A stretch of DNA of 64,000 nucleotides from assembly GCA_963746185.1 (NCBI GenBank), contig CAVVAE010000002.1:1-64000 (forward strand), read 5' to 3'. A program made the translations under genes and the position numbers. The notes beneath the pieces are model-generated. The model was given only the letters and a program-made list of their open reading frames with translations, did no database searches and was not told the DNA's origin. Below are positions 31,970 through 41,143 of this stretch, piece by piece (the stretch's first letter is position 1; each line of letters opens with the position of its first letter). The stretch is from CAVVAE01 sp963746185 (GTDB taxonomy: Bacteria; Actinomycetota; Actinomycetes; Propionibacteriales; Nocardioidaceae).

Positions 31970-34942
31970 ATGATGGGGGACGTGCCCACCGACACTTTCC
32001 CTCTCCGCCCGATGATCGGCCGGTCCCGTGAGCTTGAGGAACTGCTGAAGCTCGTCGGGCTCCCCGACGAGACCGCGAGCCGCGCGGTCGTCATCTCAGG
32101 CGACGCCGGCGTCGGCAAGAGCCGGCTCCTCGCCGAGCTGCGGCAACACGCTCTCGACGCCGACTGGCAGGTCCTGGTCGGGCACTGTCTCGACTTCGGC
32201 GACAGCGCGCTTCCCTACCTCCCGTTCACCGAGATCTTCGGCCGGCTGTCGCAGGAGTCCGCCAGCCTGACCGACTCGGTGGCGCACGCCCACCCCGCCG
32301 TACGACGGCTGATGCCCGGCCGACGCGTCGTCGGCGACGCCTCCCCTGCCCCCACCGAGCCGATGGAGCGGGCCGACCTCTTCGACGCCGTCTATGCCAC
32401 CCTCGAGCAACTCGCCACCGCGCAGCCCGTCATCGTCCTCCTCGAAGATCTGCATTGGGCCGACCAGTCCACCCGCGAGTTGCTCAGCTTCCTGTTTGCT
32501 CGACCGTTCGCCCAACCCGTCAAGCTCGTAGCCACCTACCGAAGCGATGACCTCCACCGCCGCCATCCCCTACGCAACTCAGTGGCCGAGTGGTCCCGAC
32601 TTCCAGGCGTCGCGCGTCTGCAGCTCGACCCGCTCGTCGACGTCGACATCCGCTCCCTCGTCCAGAGCCTTCATCCCGGCCCGCTGCCTGAGGTCGACAT
32701 CCGCGCCATCGTCGATCGTGCCGAAGGCAACGCGTTCTTCACCGAGGAGCTCGTGGTGGCAACCAGCCGCGGCGGACGAGCGCTTCCCGATGACCTGGCC
32801 GACTTGCTGCTACTCCGCCTCGACCAACTCGACGAGTCCAGCCGACTTACCGTCAGAGCAGCCGCCGTGGCCGGCCGTCGGGTCTCCCACGAGCTACTCG
32901 CGCGGGTGGTCGATCTCGGACCGCAAGCGTTGGACAAAGCGATCCGCGAGGCCGTCGACAGCAACGTGATGCTGCCGATGGGTGCCGACGGCTACGCCTT
33001 CCGCCACGCGCTGCTCGCCGAGGCGGTCTACGACGACCTGCTTCCGGGTGAACGCGTCCGCCTGCATCGCGCCTACACGGCCGCACTCTGCAGCGAGGAC
33101 GTGCCCAGCACCGCGGCGGAGATCGCCCGCCATGCGCGCGCGTCCCACGACCTGACCACGGCGGTGCGCGCCAGCATCGAGGCCGGCGACGAAGCCATGT
33201 CTGTCGCCGGACCCGACGAGGCAGCGCAGCACTACCAGTTGGCGCTCGAGCTGATCGCTGACCCGCAGCGTGAAGACCTCGGTCTCGACAAGTGCGACAT
33301 CGTCACCTTGTCGATCAAGGCAGGCGACGCGGTCGCGACCGCAGGACACCCCCTGAAATCCGTCAAGCTGTTGCGCGACCAGGTCGAGCAGCTCGGCGCA
33401 GAGATCGACGACGAGGATCGGGCTCGTCTCCTGCTCGCCCTGGCCTCCCAGGCCGTGGTGACCGACACCGAGCTCGACATCCTCGGCACCACTGCTGAAG
33501 CGCTGGCTCTCGTACCCGCCGACCCGCCGTCGCAACTGCGCGCTCAGATCCTGGCCATCCAGGCGCGAGCGTTCGCCGGCTACGGCCGCAACGAGGACGC
33601 GATCGCCGCGGTCAACGAGGCGCTGGCACTCGGCCAGGAGCTCCGGCTCCCTGGCGTCGTCGCCGATGCGACTTTGACCATGACCCGGCTCGACGAGCGC
33701 ACGGGTGATCCCGAGGCGTCGAAGAAAGCGCTGGCCGAGATCATCTCGAAGGCTCGCGCCCATCACGACGTCGCCGGTGAGCTCCGCGCACTGCACAACG
33801 TAGGCGGCGTTCACTACGAAGTCGGCCAGGTGGCCGAGGCCCGGGCGGCATACGTCACGGCCTATGAGCGAGCCGTCGAACTCGGACGGCCGTGGGCTCC
33901 CTTCGGCCTCGAAGCGCGTTTGCTCGCCGCCATCACCAGCTACGTCAGCGGCGACTGGGCAGCCGCCGAGCACACTCTCGACGTAGGTGGTGACGCACCG
34001 CCTGCCCCGGCCGAGGCGGCCTTGGCGTCGGTGCGGATGATCGTCGCTGCGGGCCGGGGCGATGTTGCCGCCCTCGACGTCGTTCCCGTGCTCCAGCCGT
34101 GGTGGGACCGCGACGGGATGTGGTCCGTCGTCAGCGGCGGCGCGTTGATCGACCTGTACGGCGACCAGGGCGACATGGTGGCGGCACTCGCTGCCCACGA
34201 CCACGTCCTCGAAGTGATCGAGCGGCTCTGGCAAAGCCGCTTCTTCATGGCGCGGCTGCGACTCGGTGCTCTGGCCATGGGGCAGATGACCGCCCGGGCC
34301 GGCGACACCGGTGCCGACGAACGCGTCACGCTGGCCGAGCGCGGTCTCGAACTCGGAGCCGCCGCCGAGGAGACCTTCAGCCGTGGGCTACGCCGGTTCA
34401 AGGTGGTCGGACCCGAAGGGGTCGCCTGGGCGGCCCGAAGCCGCGCCGAGCTGCTCCGCCTGCAGTGGGCGACCGGTGTCGAGACACCCGAGCAGGACAC
34501 CTTGGTCGAAGCCTGGGAGGAGACCGTCGCGGCGTTCGACGCGTTCGGGCACCGGTTCGAGCTCGCTCGATCCCAGGCCCGACTCGCCTCGGTCCTGCGG
34601 GCAGTCGGCCGTGCCGCCGACGCGCGACCGTTGGTCACCGCGGCCCGCGAGCGCGCTCGCGAACTAGGTGCGGCTCCGTTGATGAGCGAGCTCCGTACTC
34701 TCGGGACCGCTGCTTCTCGCCGTACCGAGTCTTCACGCCGCGACGAGCAGCTGACCCAGCGCGAGAACGAGATCCTGGCACTGGTCGCTCAGGGGCGTAG
34801 CAACGGCGAGATCGGCAAGCAGCTGTTCATCAGTGCGAAGACGGTCAGCGTCCACGTGTCCAACATCTTGGCCAAGCTGGGCGCGAGCGGCCGCACTGAG
34901 GCGGCCGCCGTTGCCCGTCGGCGAGGGCTGCTCTCTGACTAG
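31970..34942 (+). CDS. Large ATP-binding LuxR family regulator (LAL type)
   Basis: About 990 residues. An N-terminal STAND/AAA ATPase (MIGRSRELEELL, Walker A GDAGVGKSRL, Walker B IVLLEDLHWAD), a central helical TPR-like region of about 550 residues, and a C-terminal LuxR helix-turn-helix (LTQRENEILALVAQGRSNGEIGKQLFISAKTV). Such proteins are ATP-dependent activators, as in MalT. Start is not certain: ATG at 31970 is chosen, and GTG at 31886 or 31982 also fits. The stop overlaps the end of the convergent 117-residue gene by 4 bases. Targets unknown. Confidence 0.9.
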   Translation: MMGDVPTDTFPLRPMIGRSRELEELLKLVGLPDETASRAVVISGDAGVGKSRLLAELRQHALDADWQVLVGHCLDFGDSALPYLPFTEIFGRLSQESASLTDSVAHAHPAVRRLMPGRRVVGDASPAPTEPMERADLFDAVYATLEQLATAQPVIVLLEDLHWADQSTRELLSFLFARPFAQPVKLVATYRSDDLHRRHPLRNSVAEWSRLPGVARLQLDPLVDVDIRSLVQSLHPGPLPEVDIRAIVDRAEGNAFFTEELVVATSRGGRALPDDLADLLLLRLDQLDESSRLTVRAAAVAGRRVSHELLARVVDLGPQALDKAIREAVDSNVMLPMGADGYAFRHALLAEAVYDDLLPGERVRLHRAYTAALCSEDVPSTAAEIARHARASHDLTTAVRASIEAGDEAMSVAGPDEAAQHYQLALELIADPQREDLGLDKCDIVTLSIKAGDAVATAGHPLKSVKLLRDQVEQLGAEIDDEDRARLLLALASQAVVTDTELDILGTTAEALALVPADPPSQLRAQILAIQARAFAGYGRNEDAIAAVNEALALGQELRLPGVVADATLTMTRLDERTGDPEASKKALAEIISKARAHHDVAGELRALHNVGGVHYEVGQVAEARAAYVTAYERAVELGRPWAPFGLEARLLAAITSYVSGDWAAAEHTLDVGGDAPPAPAEAALASVRMIVAAGRGDVAALDVVPVLQPWWDRDGMWSVVSGGALIDLYGDQGDMVAALAAHDHVLEVIERLWQSRFFMARLRLGALAMGQMTARAGDTGADERVTLAERGLELGAAAEETFSRGLRRFKVVGPEGVAWAARSRAELLRLQWATGVETPEQDTLVEAWEETVAAFDAFGHRFELARSQARLASVLRAVGRAADARPLVTAARERARELGAAPLMSELRTLGTAASRRTESSRRDEQLTQRENEILALVAQGRSNGEIGKQLFISAKTVSVHVSNILAKLGASGRTEAAAVARRRGLLSD

Positions 34943-35292
34943 TGCAGGTCTGGCCAGGCAGCCTCGGCGACTTCTCCTCCCGCGACGGTCACGGTGAGCG
35001 ACACCGGTTCCGCCGGGCGTTGGTAGAGCTCGTACTCTCCGGCCGGAAGCTCGGGGAAGACGAGAGACGGCACGGGGCCGTGCTGGGCAGGTCGCGCGAC
35101 GACTCCGACGTGCGTGCCCGGCGGCACCGCCGACCCCGCCACCGGCCGGATCTCGACCTCTGCACCCTCCATCTGTGGCGGCATCCGCACGATGAGTGCT
35201 CCGATGTCGCCCCCGATGTCGAGCAGCACGGCCCCCTGCCCGGCATACGCGTTCGCCGGTTCGACCGGGTGGCTGTGTCTAGCGCCGGTCAC
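34939..35292 (-). CDS. Conserved hypothetical protein downstream of DUF4331
   Basis: A 117-residue acidic protein. AYAGQGAVLLDIGGDIGALIV, EVEIRPV, HVGVVARP and a final beta-rich VSLTVTVAGGEVAEAAWPDLH suggest a small beta-sandwich. Start overlaps the DUF4331 stop (35289-35292), so it is translationally coupled. There is no signal peptide. I do not know the family's function. Confidence 0.65.
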   Translation of the reverse strand: MTGARHSHPVEPANAYAGQGAVLLDIGGDIGALIVRMPPQMEGAEVEIRPVAGSAVPPGTHVGVVARPAQHGPVPSLVFPELPAGEYELYQRPAEPVSLTVTVAGGEVAEAAWPDLH

Positions 35293-36668
35293 GAGTGCGG
35301 GGTTCCTGGCCTCGACTGGTATCCGCCGGCCGGCGTACCCAGGTAGGGGAAGGAGTTCAGGTACGGCGAGTTGGTGTTGTCTGTGCCATCCTCGACTGCG
35401 TTAGCAGCGCCATCGGGTGTGTAGCTCGGGTCCACAAGTGGGATCGTCAGCCCCGCGATCGCCCGGAGCTCGACCGTCGTCACATCGTCGATGACGCGAC
35501 GGCCATTCGGGAAGCCGGCGGGGTCGCCCGCAACCAGACCGAGCTCCTTCGGATTCTTGGCGGGTGGAACGGCAAGGTTCAGCCGCAGCAGGTCGGCCTT
35601 GGTGTTCCCCGTGAAGTTCTGGAACCCCGGCACCACACCTTGGGGGATACCGGTGAGCAAGATCGCGAGCAGGTCCGCACGGCTCTTGTTGTACGCCGCC
35701 AGGTTCGGGAACACGCCCGGGTAGAGCGCGGGAAGCAGCTCGCCGAGCTCGGGGTGAGCAACGTACTTCGCGAAAACGCTGTCCTGGTGGGGCTTCAGCG
35801 CGTTCCACCCGTCCTTGTCCGCCATCGGCACGATGACTTCATTGAACAGCGGGTTGCCCAGACGCGAGACCTGCACGAACGGCCCGTGGCCGGTCGCGAC
35901 TCCGGAGTGCGACTCGTAGATCCGGGTCTTCTGCCTGCTGGCGCTGGCATAGACCCCGATCACGGAGTCCGGGTCCATCACGTTGGTGGGCCGGTTGTGG
36001 TTCCGAGAGATCTCGCGCATCGGCACCTGGATCGCGATGCTGTGCACGTTCAGCGCCTGGGCGCCGTTGACGCCTACCGCCGCCGCTGACGGGATGAGGT
36101 GCGCCATCTGGAACGGACGAAGGGTTCCGAGATCGAAGATGCTCCCCAGGTCGACGTGGAAACCCTCAGCGCGCTGTCCGGCGAAGACTCGGCCACCGCC
36201 GGGAAGTCCGTGGACCGCCTGCGCCGTGAAGTGCTGGTAGTTCGGCGTACTGCGCGGGCCGATGTTGACGGGAGGACAGCGGAAGTTGCGTCCCAAGACC
36301 GTCTTGTTGCCCTGGGCATCAACACGAGTGACGGAGTAGAACTGGGGGCGGTTCCACGTCGTGTCGCTGATCGACGTGATGGGCCCGGTGTTGTAGAGGA
36401 ACGTCTCGTTGTTGCGGATCCGCGTCTCGAAGCGGAACTGGTAGGTGACATCCGCCTTGCCGGTACGACGGTTGGAGATGTGGATCTCGTACAGCACGTC
36501 GTCGCCGAACTCGTAGAAGTTCGGGCCCCCGGAGGGGTTCTGCAACGGGATGAAGTTGGCGATCAAGGTCACGGTGAACGGGCGGTCGGGGCTGACGAAC
36601 GCATAGACGTCGGTATTGTCGGCTACCGGGTCCTTGGAGATTTCCGGCGCTTCACGGTGTGAGGACAT
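35289..36668 (-). CDS. DUF4331 family protein
   Basis: A 459-residue DUF4331 protein, a family of unknown function often found in bacteria with oxidative or metal-related secreted operons. The N-terminal MSSHREAPEISKDPVADNTDVYAFVSPDRP block is the family signature. Other conserved parts are LYEIHISNRRTGKADVTYQFRF and GRNFRCPPVNIGPRS. No signal peptide is visible. Four bases separate it from the preceding Tat-secreted small protein and it overlaps the 117-residue gene, so three genes form one operon. Confidence 0.85.
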   Translation of the reverse strand: MSSHREAPEISKDPVADNTDVYAFVSPDRPFTVTLIANFIPLQNPSGGPNFYEFGDDVLYEIHISNRRTGKADVTYQFRFETRIRNNETFLYNTGPITSISDTTWNRPQFYSVTRVDAQGNKTVLGRNFRCPPVNIGPRSTPNYQHFTAQAVHGLPGGGRVFAGQRAEGFHVDLGSIFDLGTLRPFQMAHLIPSAAAVGVNGAQALNVHSIAIQVPMREISRNHNRPTNVMDPDSVIGVYASASRQKTRIYESHSGVATGHGPFVQVSRLGNPLFNEVIVPMADKDGWNALKPHQDSVFAKYVAHPELGELLPALYPGVFPNLAAYNKSRADLLAILLTGIPQGVVPGFQNFTGNTKADLLRLNLAVPPAKNPKELGLVAGDPAGFPNGRRVIDDVTTVELRAIAGLTIPLVDPSYTPDGAANAVEDGTDNTNSPYLNSFPYLGTPAGGYQSRPGTPHS

Positions 36669-36671
36669 GGC

Positions 36672-36932
36672 TCACACCTCCGCAGCTTCGAGGAGCCGGG
36701 CGACGAGGTCATGATCGGTGACGACGAGCTCACGCTCTCCGACCATGAGCGATACCTGGCCGCGGCGCCGATCCTTGACGTACGCCACGACGGGCTGCCG
36801 GGATCGAAGCTGCCGTGCCGTCAGGCGCTTCCCCTCTTTGGCGAACGCTGTTGGCGCTACGGCTACGGCGCCGATTGCTGCGGCACCCGCCCCCGCTGCG
36901 CCCAGGAATCCGCGGCGTGTGGATTCACTCAT
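36672..36932 (-). CDS. Small Tat-secreted protein upstream of DUF4331
   Basis: An 86-residue protein. The N-terminus STRRGFLGAAGAGAAAIG has the twin-arginine RRGFLG motif and ends in an AFA-KEG cleavage-like site, so it should be exported by Tat as a folded or cofactor-bearing protein. The mature part is about 55 residues (QLRSRQPVVAYVKDRRRGQVSLMVGERELVV). The ATG at 36932 follows AAGGGA by 8 bases; longer frames upstream have no such site. First gene of the DUF4331 operon. Family not known. Confidence 0.75.
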   Translation of the reverse strand: MSESTRRGFLGAAGAGAAAIGAVAVAPTAFAKEGKRLTARQLRSRQPVVAYVKDRRRGQVSLMVGERELVVTDHDLVARLLEAAEV

Positions 36933-37087
36933 GACTGTCATCCCTTCTGTGGTCTGCGATGCACCCCTGTCACAGGCACCGCAATCAGTTGACGGTTGTT
37001 GTTCGTCACCAGAAAGGGATTCGGATTGGAAATCTCGAGGGAAACTCAGGCTTTCTTTGCCGACGTTAGGATCTTCAACCGACCTTT

Positions 37088-37135
37088 GGCGGTCGAGCTT
37101 GTCGAAACCCGGTGATTTCGACAAGCTCAATCAGC
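37088..37135. repeat. Dispersed palindrome (GAGCTTGTCGAAA type), copy 2
   Basis: GAGCTTGTCGAAA (37095-37107) and TTTCGACAAGCTC (37116-37128) form perfect 13-base arms with an 8-base loop. The flanks GGCGGTC and AATCAGC also match copy 1 at 29334-29383. It lies just past the HyuB gene stop. Likely a transcription end or a REP-type repeat. Confidence 0.75.
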
Positions 37136-37152
37136 GAGGTTTCAGTGATGGC

Positions 37153-39045
37153 TCACAACAGGTCGACCACTGGGAACGACCGTCCGCCCGAGAGCTGGGC
37201 GTATCCCGGCCCCCGGTCGAAGAACGGTTCGCCTTCGGCAGCGACCTGGTCGGCTCGCGCCCGGCGCAGTGCATCGCGACGCTCTTGTGACGCCGCCTCG
37301 TCCACGCGAATGTCGGCTGACCCTGCTCGGGTGAGCACGACGCCGTAGTCGTCGTGTGCGCCTTCGACGGACACCTTGCCCCACGAGACGTCCTGCACCA
37401 CATCCTCGTAGGGCCGGGCGAGCGGGTCACCCCAGCCCCCTCCGCCCGTCGTACGAATCCGGATGACTTGTCCGGCTGCCACGAACTCGGCATCAGCCAG
37501 CGCATCAACTACCCGTTCGGTGGGTCCCCCGAGATCGACCGTCACCTCGAACGACCGGCCGGCCTTGCCACCCTTCACACCCCAGCACGCCAGGATCGAC
37601 CGGTCGGCGATCGACATGAAGTGGGCGTCCTTCAGCATCCGGATGTGCTTCTCGTACCCGCAACCGCCGCGATGCAGACCCGCCCCCCCGGAGTCGACCG
37701 CGAGGCCCAAACGCTCCACCACAAAGGGAAAACGGCCTTCGCTGAACTCGGTGGGCAGGTTCCGAGAGTCCGGTACGACGTGAATGGTGTCTTCGCCGTC
37801 GGCGTAGTAACGCCCGCCCGACCCACCACCGAGCACCTCGCGCATCAGGTAGGGGTTGCCATCGAGGTCGTCGCCATACACACCCGTGTAGCGGATCGTC
37901 TCCTGGTCGGCAGGCATCCGGCCGTCGACCGCCTTCGCCAGCACGCCAGCGAGGACGCCGAGCAGCCGCAGGATCACGAAGGTCCGCGCGTTGGTGGGGG
38001 CCGGGAAGATCGGAGTGAGCAACGTGCCCGGGGGTGGGAACCGCATCTCGATCAGGGGCACGACACCCTCGTTGACGTCGAGCTCGGCCATCCGCTCTGG
38101 GGAGTCTGCGAGGTTGCGCAGGATGGGCGCCAGCCATTTCTTGAGGAAGTTGCCGTCGGCGTAGTCGCCGCAGTGGTTGATCGGACCTCTCGCCTGGGGA
38201 GCGGTGCCGGCGAAGTCGATGATGATGCGGCCGCCGTCTTCGGGCAGCTTCGTCAGCGTGATGCGCTGTGTGTGCAGCTTGGGTTCGTCGACGCCGTCGT
38301 GCTCGGCGTAGTCCTCCCAGACGTAGGTGCCGTCCGGAATCTTCGCGAGAATCTCGCGGCGAAAGGTCTCGGTCGTCTTGTCGAGGATGGCGTCGAAGCA
38401 GGCCTCGACCTGGTCCTGCCCGTAACGCTCGAAGAGCTCGGCCATCCGGCGGGCCCCCATCAGACATGCGGAGCACTCAGCGTCGAGGTCGGCCGCGAGC
38501 GACTCGGGCATCCGGGAGTTGCGGGTCATGATCTTCAACGCCTGCTCGCACGGGACGCCTTCGTTCCAGAGCTTGATCGGCGGCACCATCAGCCCTTCCT
38601 CGAAGACTGACGTGGCGTTGGACGGCATCGAGCCAGGTACGGCGCCGCCGATGTCGTCGTGATGTCCGAACGCTTGGACGAACGCGACCACCTTCGGACC
38701 GCTGCCGTCGTCACAGAAGACGGGCGCGGTCACGCACAGGTCAGGCAGGTGGCCGATTCCGCCTTCGGACAGGTAGACGTCGTTGTGGAAGAACACGTCT
38801 CCGGGCTTCATCTCCTCCATCGGGTAGTCCCGCACGACTGGGTGCACGAGCGCGGAGTAGGAGCGCCCGGTCAGCTTGCGCAGTCGCCGGTCGTGGATGC
38901 CGGCCCGGTAGTCGTGGGCGTCGCGGATCATCGGTGACCTCGAGGTCCGGCCGATCGCGGTCTCGACCTCCATCTCGACCGACGCGAGATAGCCCTCGAC
39001 GATCTCGACCAGGATCGGGTCCACTTCTCGACGGTCAGACTTCAT
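37153..39045 (-). CDS. Hydantoinase B / oxoprolinase family protein
   Basis: A 630-residue HyuB-type subunit. The core contains GDVFFHNDVYLSEGGIGHLPDL, FGHHDDIGGAVPGSMPSNATSVFEEGL and VYGDDLDGNPYLMREVLGGGSGGR, with the closing RTTGGGGWGDP. Together with HyuA it hydrolyses cyclic amides or ureides such as hydantoin or 5-oxoproline, usually with ATP. Some relatives are acetone or acetophenone carboxylases. The ATG at 39045 has AGGAG 8 bases upstream and overlaps HyuA by 11 bases. The last gene of the catabolic operon. Confidence 0.88.
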   Translation of the reverse strand: MKSDRREVDPILVEIVEGYLASVEMEVETAIGRTSRSPMIRDAHDYRAGIHDRRLRKLTGRSYSALVHPVVRDYPMEEMKPGDVFFHNDVYLSEGGIGHLPDLCVTAPVFCDDGSGPKVVAFVQAFGHHDDIGGAVPGSMPSNATSVFEEGLMVPPIKLWNEGVPCEQALKIMTRNSRMPESLAADLDAECSACLMGARRMAELFERYGQDQVEACFDAILDKTTETFRREILAKIPDGTYVWEDYAEHDGVDEPKLHTQRITLTKLPEDGGRIIIDFAGTAPQARGPINHCGDYADGNFLKKWLAPILRNLADSPERMAELDVNEGVVPLIEMRFPPPGTLLTPIFPAPTNARTFVILRLLGVLAGVLAKAVDGRMPADQETIRYTGVYGDDLDGNPYLMREVLGGGSGGRYYADGEDTIHVVPDSRNLPTEFSEGRFPFVVERLGLAVDSGGAGLHRGGCGYEKHIRMLKDAHFMSIADRSILACWGVKGGKAGRSFEVTVDLGGPTERVVDALADAEFVAAGQVIRIRTTGGGGWGDPLARPYEDVVQDVSWGKVSVEGAHDDYGVVLTRAGSADIRVDEAASQERRDALRRARADQVAAEGEPFFDRGPGYAQLSGGRSFPVVDLL

Positions 39046-41143
39046 GACGCTGCTCCTCAACCGCCGGATGTCTCCCGATCACCAGGTTTCCGAAGCTGTC
39101 GACCTCGGCCCGGAAGCCGGGGTGCAACGGCACGGTCGAGGAGAACTCCTCGACGACGGCCGGACCTTCGACGACATCTCCTGCGCCGAGCGCGGCGCGG
39201 TCGTAGATCGTGGCCTCGACCCAGTCGTCGAAGAAGATTCGCCGGGAGCCCGTCACGGCGTTGGCGGCACCGGTCCCTGGGGTCACCTCTCGAAGCTCGG
39301 GTTTGCGGATCGGCCCGATTCCCGTGACCCGGACATTGACCCATTCGACCTCCTGGCGGGGGTCGTCACGGAAGTCGTAGCCATACAGCGTGCGGTGCTC
39401 GTCATGGAAGGCCGCCACGACGGCTTCCGCGAGCTCCCGCGTCAGCGGCCCCTCCGGCACGGCAATCCTGACCTCGTAGGCCTGACCGAAGTAGCGCAGG
39501 TCCGCAGAGCGGTCGAAGCGCCGGTCGGCTGCCACGAAGCCCTCCCGGCTGAGAGCGCCGTCTGCTTCCTCGGTGAGTCCGTCAACGATGCGTTGTAGCT
39601 CGTCGAGATTCAGCCGTGCGTGCTTGATCACGGCTGTTTGGACGTAGTCGTTGCGCACGTCGACCGTGAGTAGCCCGTATGCCGACAAGTTGCCCGGGTT
39701 GAGGGGTACGACGACTCCGCGCAGGCCGAGGATGTCCACGAGCCGGCATGCCAGCAGCGAGCCCGAGCCTCCGAATGTGACGAGGTGGAAGTCGCGCACA
39801 TCGAGTCCGCGTTTCACGGTGATTTGGCGCAACGCGTTCGCCTGGTTCCAGGCCGAGATCTCGAGAATCCCCGTCGTCGCCCGTTCCCACGGGAGCCCCA
39901 GCTTGCCGGCCAGGTCGTCGACACCCGACCGGGAAAGGTCGGCATCGAGCGGTACCTCGCCACCCAGTAGGTGTGGCGGGATCCGGCCGAGCAACAGATG
40001 CGCGTCGGTGATCGTGGCCTCGTCGCCCCCTTTGCCGTAACACATCGGACCCGGGTCGGCCCCGGCCGACTGCGGGCCCACCTTGAGCGTGCCCTCGGGG
40101 CTGATCCACGCGATCGAGCCGCCGCCTGCACCCACCGTCACGACGTCGATCATCGGGATCTTGCTGGGATAGGCGCCGACCGTGCCCTCTGTCGTCAGCG
40201 CCGGCTCGCCGTCGATCACCACGGTGACGTCGGTCGACGTACCTCCGCCGTCGCAGGTGACCACCGTGTCGAAGCCGGCCGTGTTGGCGATGACGGCAGC
40301 TCCGAGTGCCCCGGCTGCCGGACCAGACAGCACGGTGGTGATGGGTTGGTGCACGACCTCCTCGGCAGAGAGGACACCGCCATTCGACTTCATCACGTAG
40401 AACGGAATCGTTTCCTTGGTGGTTGAGCTTGCCGTGACCATGTTCTTCAGGTGTCCGGCGATGTTCTCCACGTAGCGCCGGATGTTGGGTTTGACCGCGG
40501 CGTCGACGAGTGTCGTGACCGACCGTTCGTACTCGCGATACTCGCGAAGCACGTCCGACGAGATTGACACGATCGCCTCGGGATGCACCTCGGTGATCAC
40601 CTCGCGCATGGCGCGCTCGTGCTCAGGGTTGGCGTAGGAGTGGAGGAAGCAGACGCCGAGCGTGTTGATGCCGCTGTCTTTGAAGAACTGCGCGGCGGTG
40701 CGCGCCGAGTCCACGTCGAACGGTCGGATCTCCGAGCCATCAACTGAAAGCCTGCCCTTGACGGTCTTGACCCGGTCGGCTGGCACGATCCGCGGTGGCT
40801 TGACCCAGAAGTAGGAGTTGCCGTAGCCGTCGGGCACCGACTGACGCGCGATCTCGAGCACGTGCTCGTAGCCCTCGGTGGTGATGAAGCCGAGGTTCTC
40901 CACCTTGCCTTCGAGGAGCTTGTTGGTGGCGACCGTCGTGCCGTGTGACACGGCCGTCACCACGTCACCTCCGAGACCGAGCTGCTCGAGCACCTTGTCG
41001 ATGCCCGCCATGAAACCCACCGCCGGATCACCCGGGGTCGACGGAGTCTTCGTGGTGACCAGCTCGCCGCTCTCTTCGTCGACAGCGACGACATCGGTGA
41101 ACGTGCCTCCGGTGTCGATGCCGATCCGGATCCTGCGGGTCAC
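39035..41143 (-). CDS. Hydantoinase A / oxoprolinase family protein
   Basis: A 702-residue HyuA-type subunit with the ASKHA ATPase motif near the N-terminus (RIGIDTGGTFTDVV) and the second phosphate motif (VTCDGGGTSTDV). VSHGTTVATNKLLEGK and the C-terminal FFDDWVEATIYDRAALGAGD are family-typical. The GTG start at 41143 overlaps the amidase stop as GTGA. Whether the pair opens a hydantoin ring, 5-oxoproline or another cyclic amide is not readable; the ureide context fits a cyclic ureide. Confidence 0.88.
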   Translation of the reverse strand: MTRRIRIGIDTGGTFTDVVAVDEESGELVTTKTPSTPGDPAVGFMAGIDKVLEQLGLGGDVVTAVSHGTTVATNKLLEGKVENLGFITTEGYEHVLEIARQSVPDGYGNSYFWVKPPRIVPADRVKTVKGRLSVDGSEIRPFDVDSARTAAQFFKDSGINTLGVCFLHSYANPEHERAMREVITEVHPEAIVSISSDVLREYREYERSVTTLVDAAVKPNIRRYVENIAGHLKNMVTASSTTKETIPFYVMKSNGGVLSAEEVVHQPITTVLSGPAAGALGAAVIANTAGFDTVVTCDGGGTSTDVTVVIDGEPALTTEGTVGAYPSKIPMIDVVTVGAGGGSIAWISPEGTLKVGPQSAGADPGPMCYGKGGDEATITDAHLLLGRIPPHLLGGEVPLDADLSRSGVDDLAGKLGLPWERATTGILEISAWNQANALRQITVKRGLDVRDFHLVTFGGSGSLLACRLVDILGLRGVVVPLNPGNLSAYGLLTVDVRNDYVQTAVIKHARLNLDELQRIVDGLTEEADGALSREGFVAADRRFDRSADLRYFGQAYEVRIAVPEGPLTRELAEAVVAAFHDEHRTLYGYDFRDDPRQEVEWVNVRVTGIGPIRKPELREVTPGTGAANAVTGSRRIFFDDWVEATIYDRAALGAGDVVEGPAVVEEFSSTVPLHPGFRAEVDSFGNLVIGRHPAVEEQRHEV

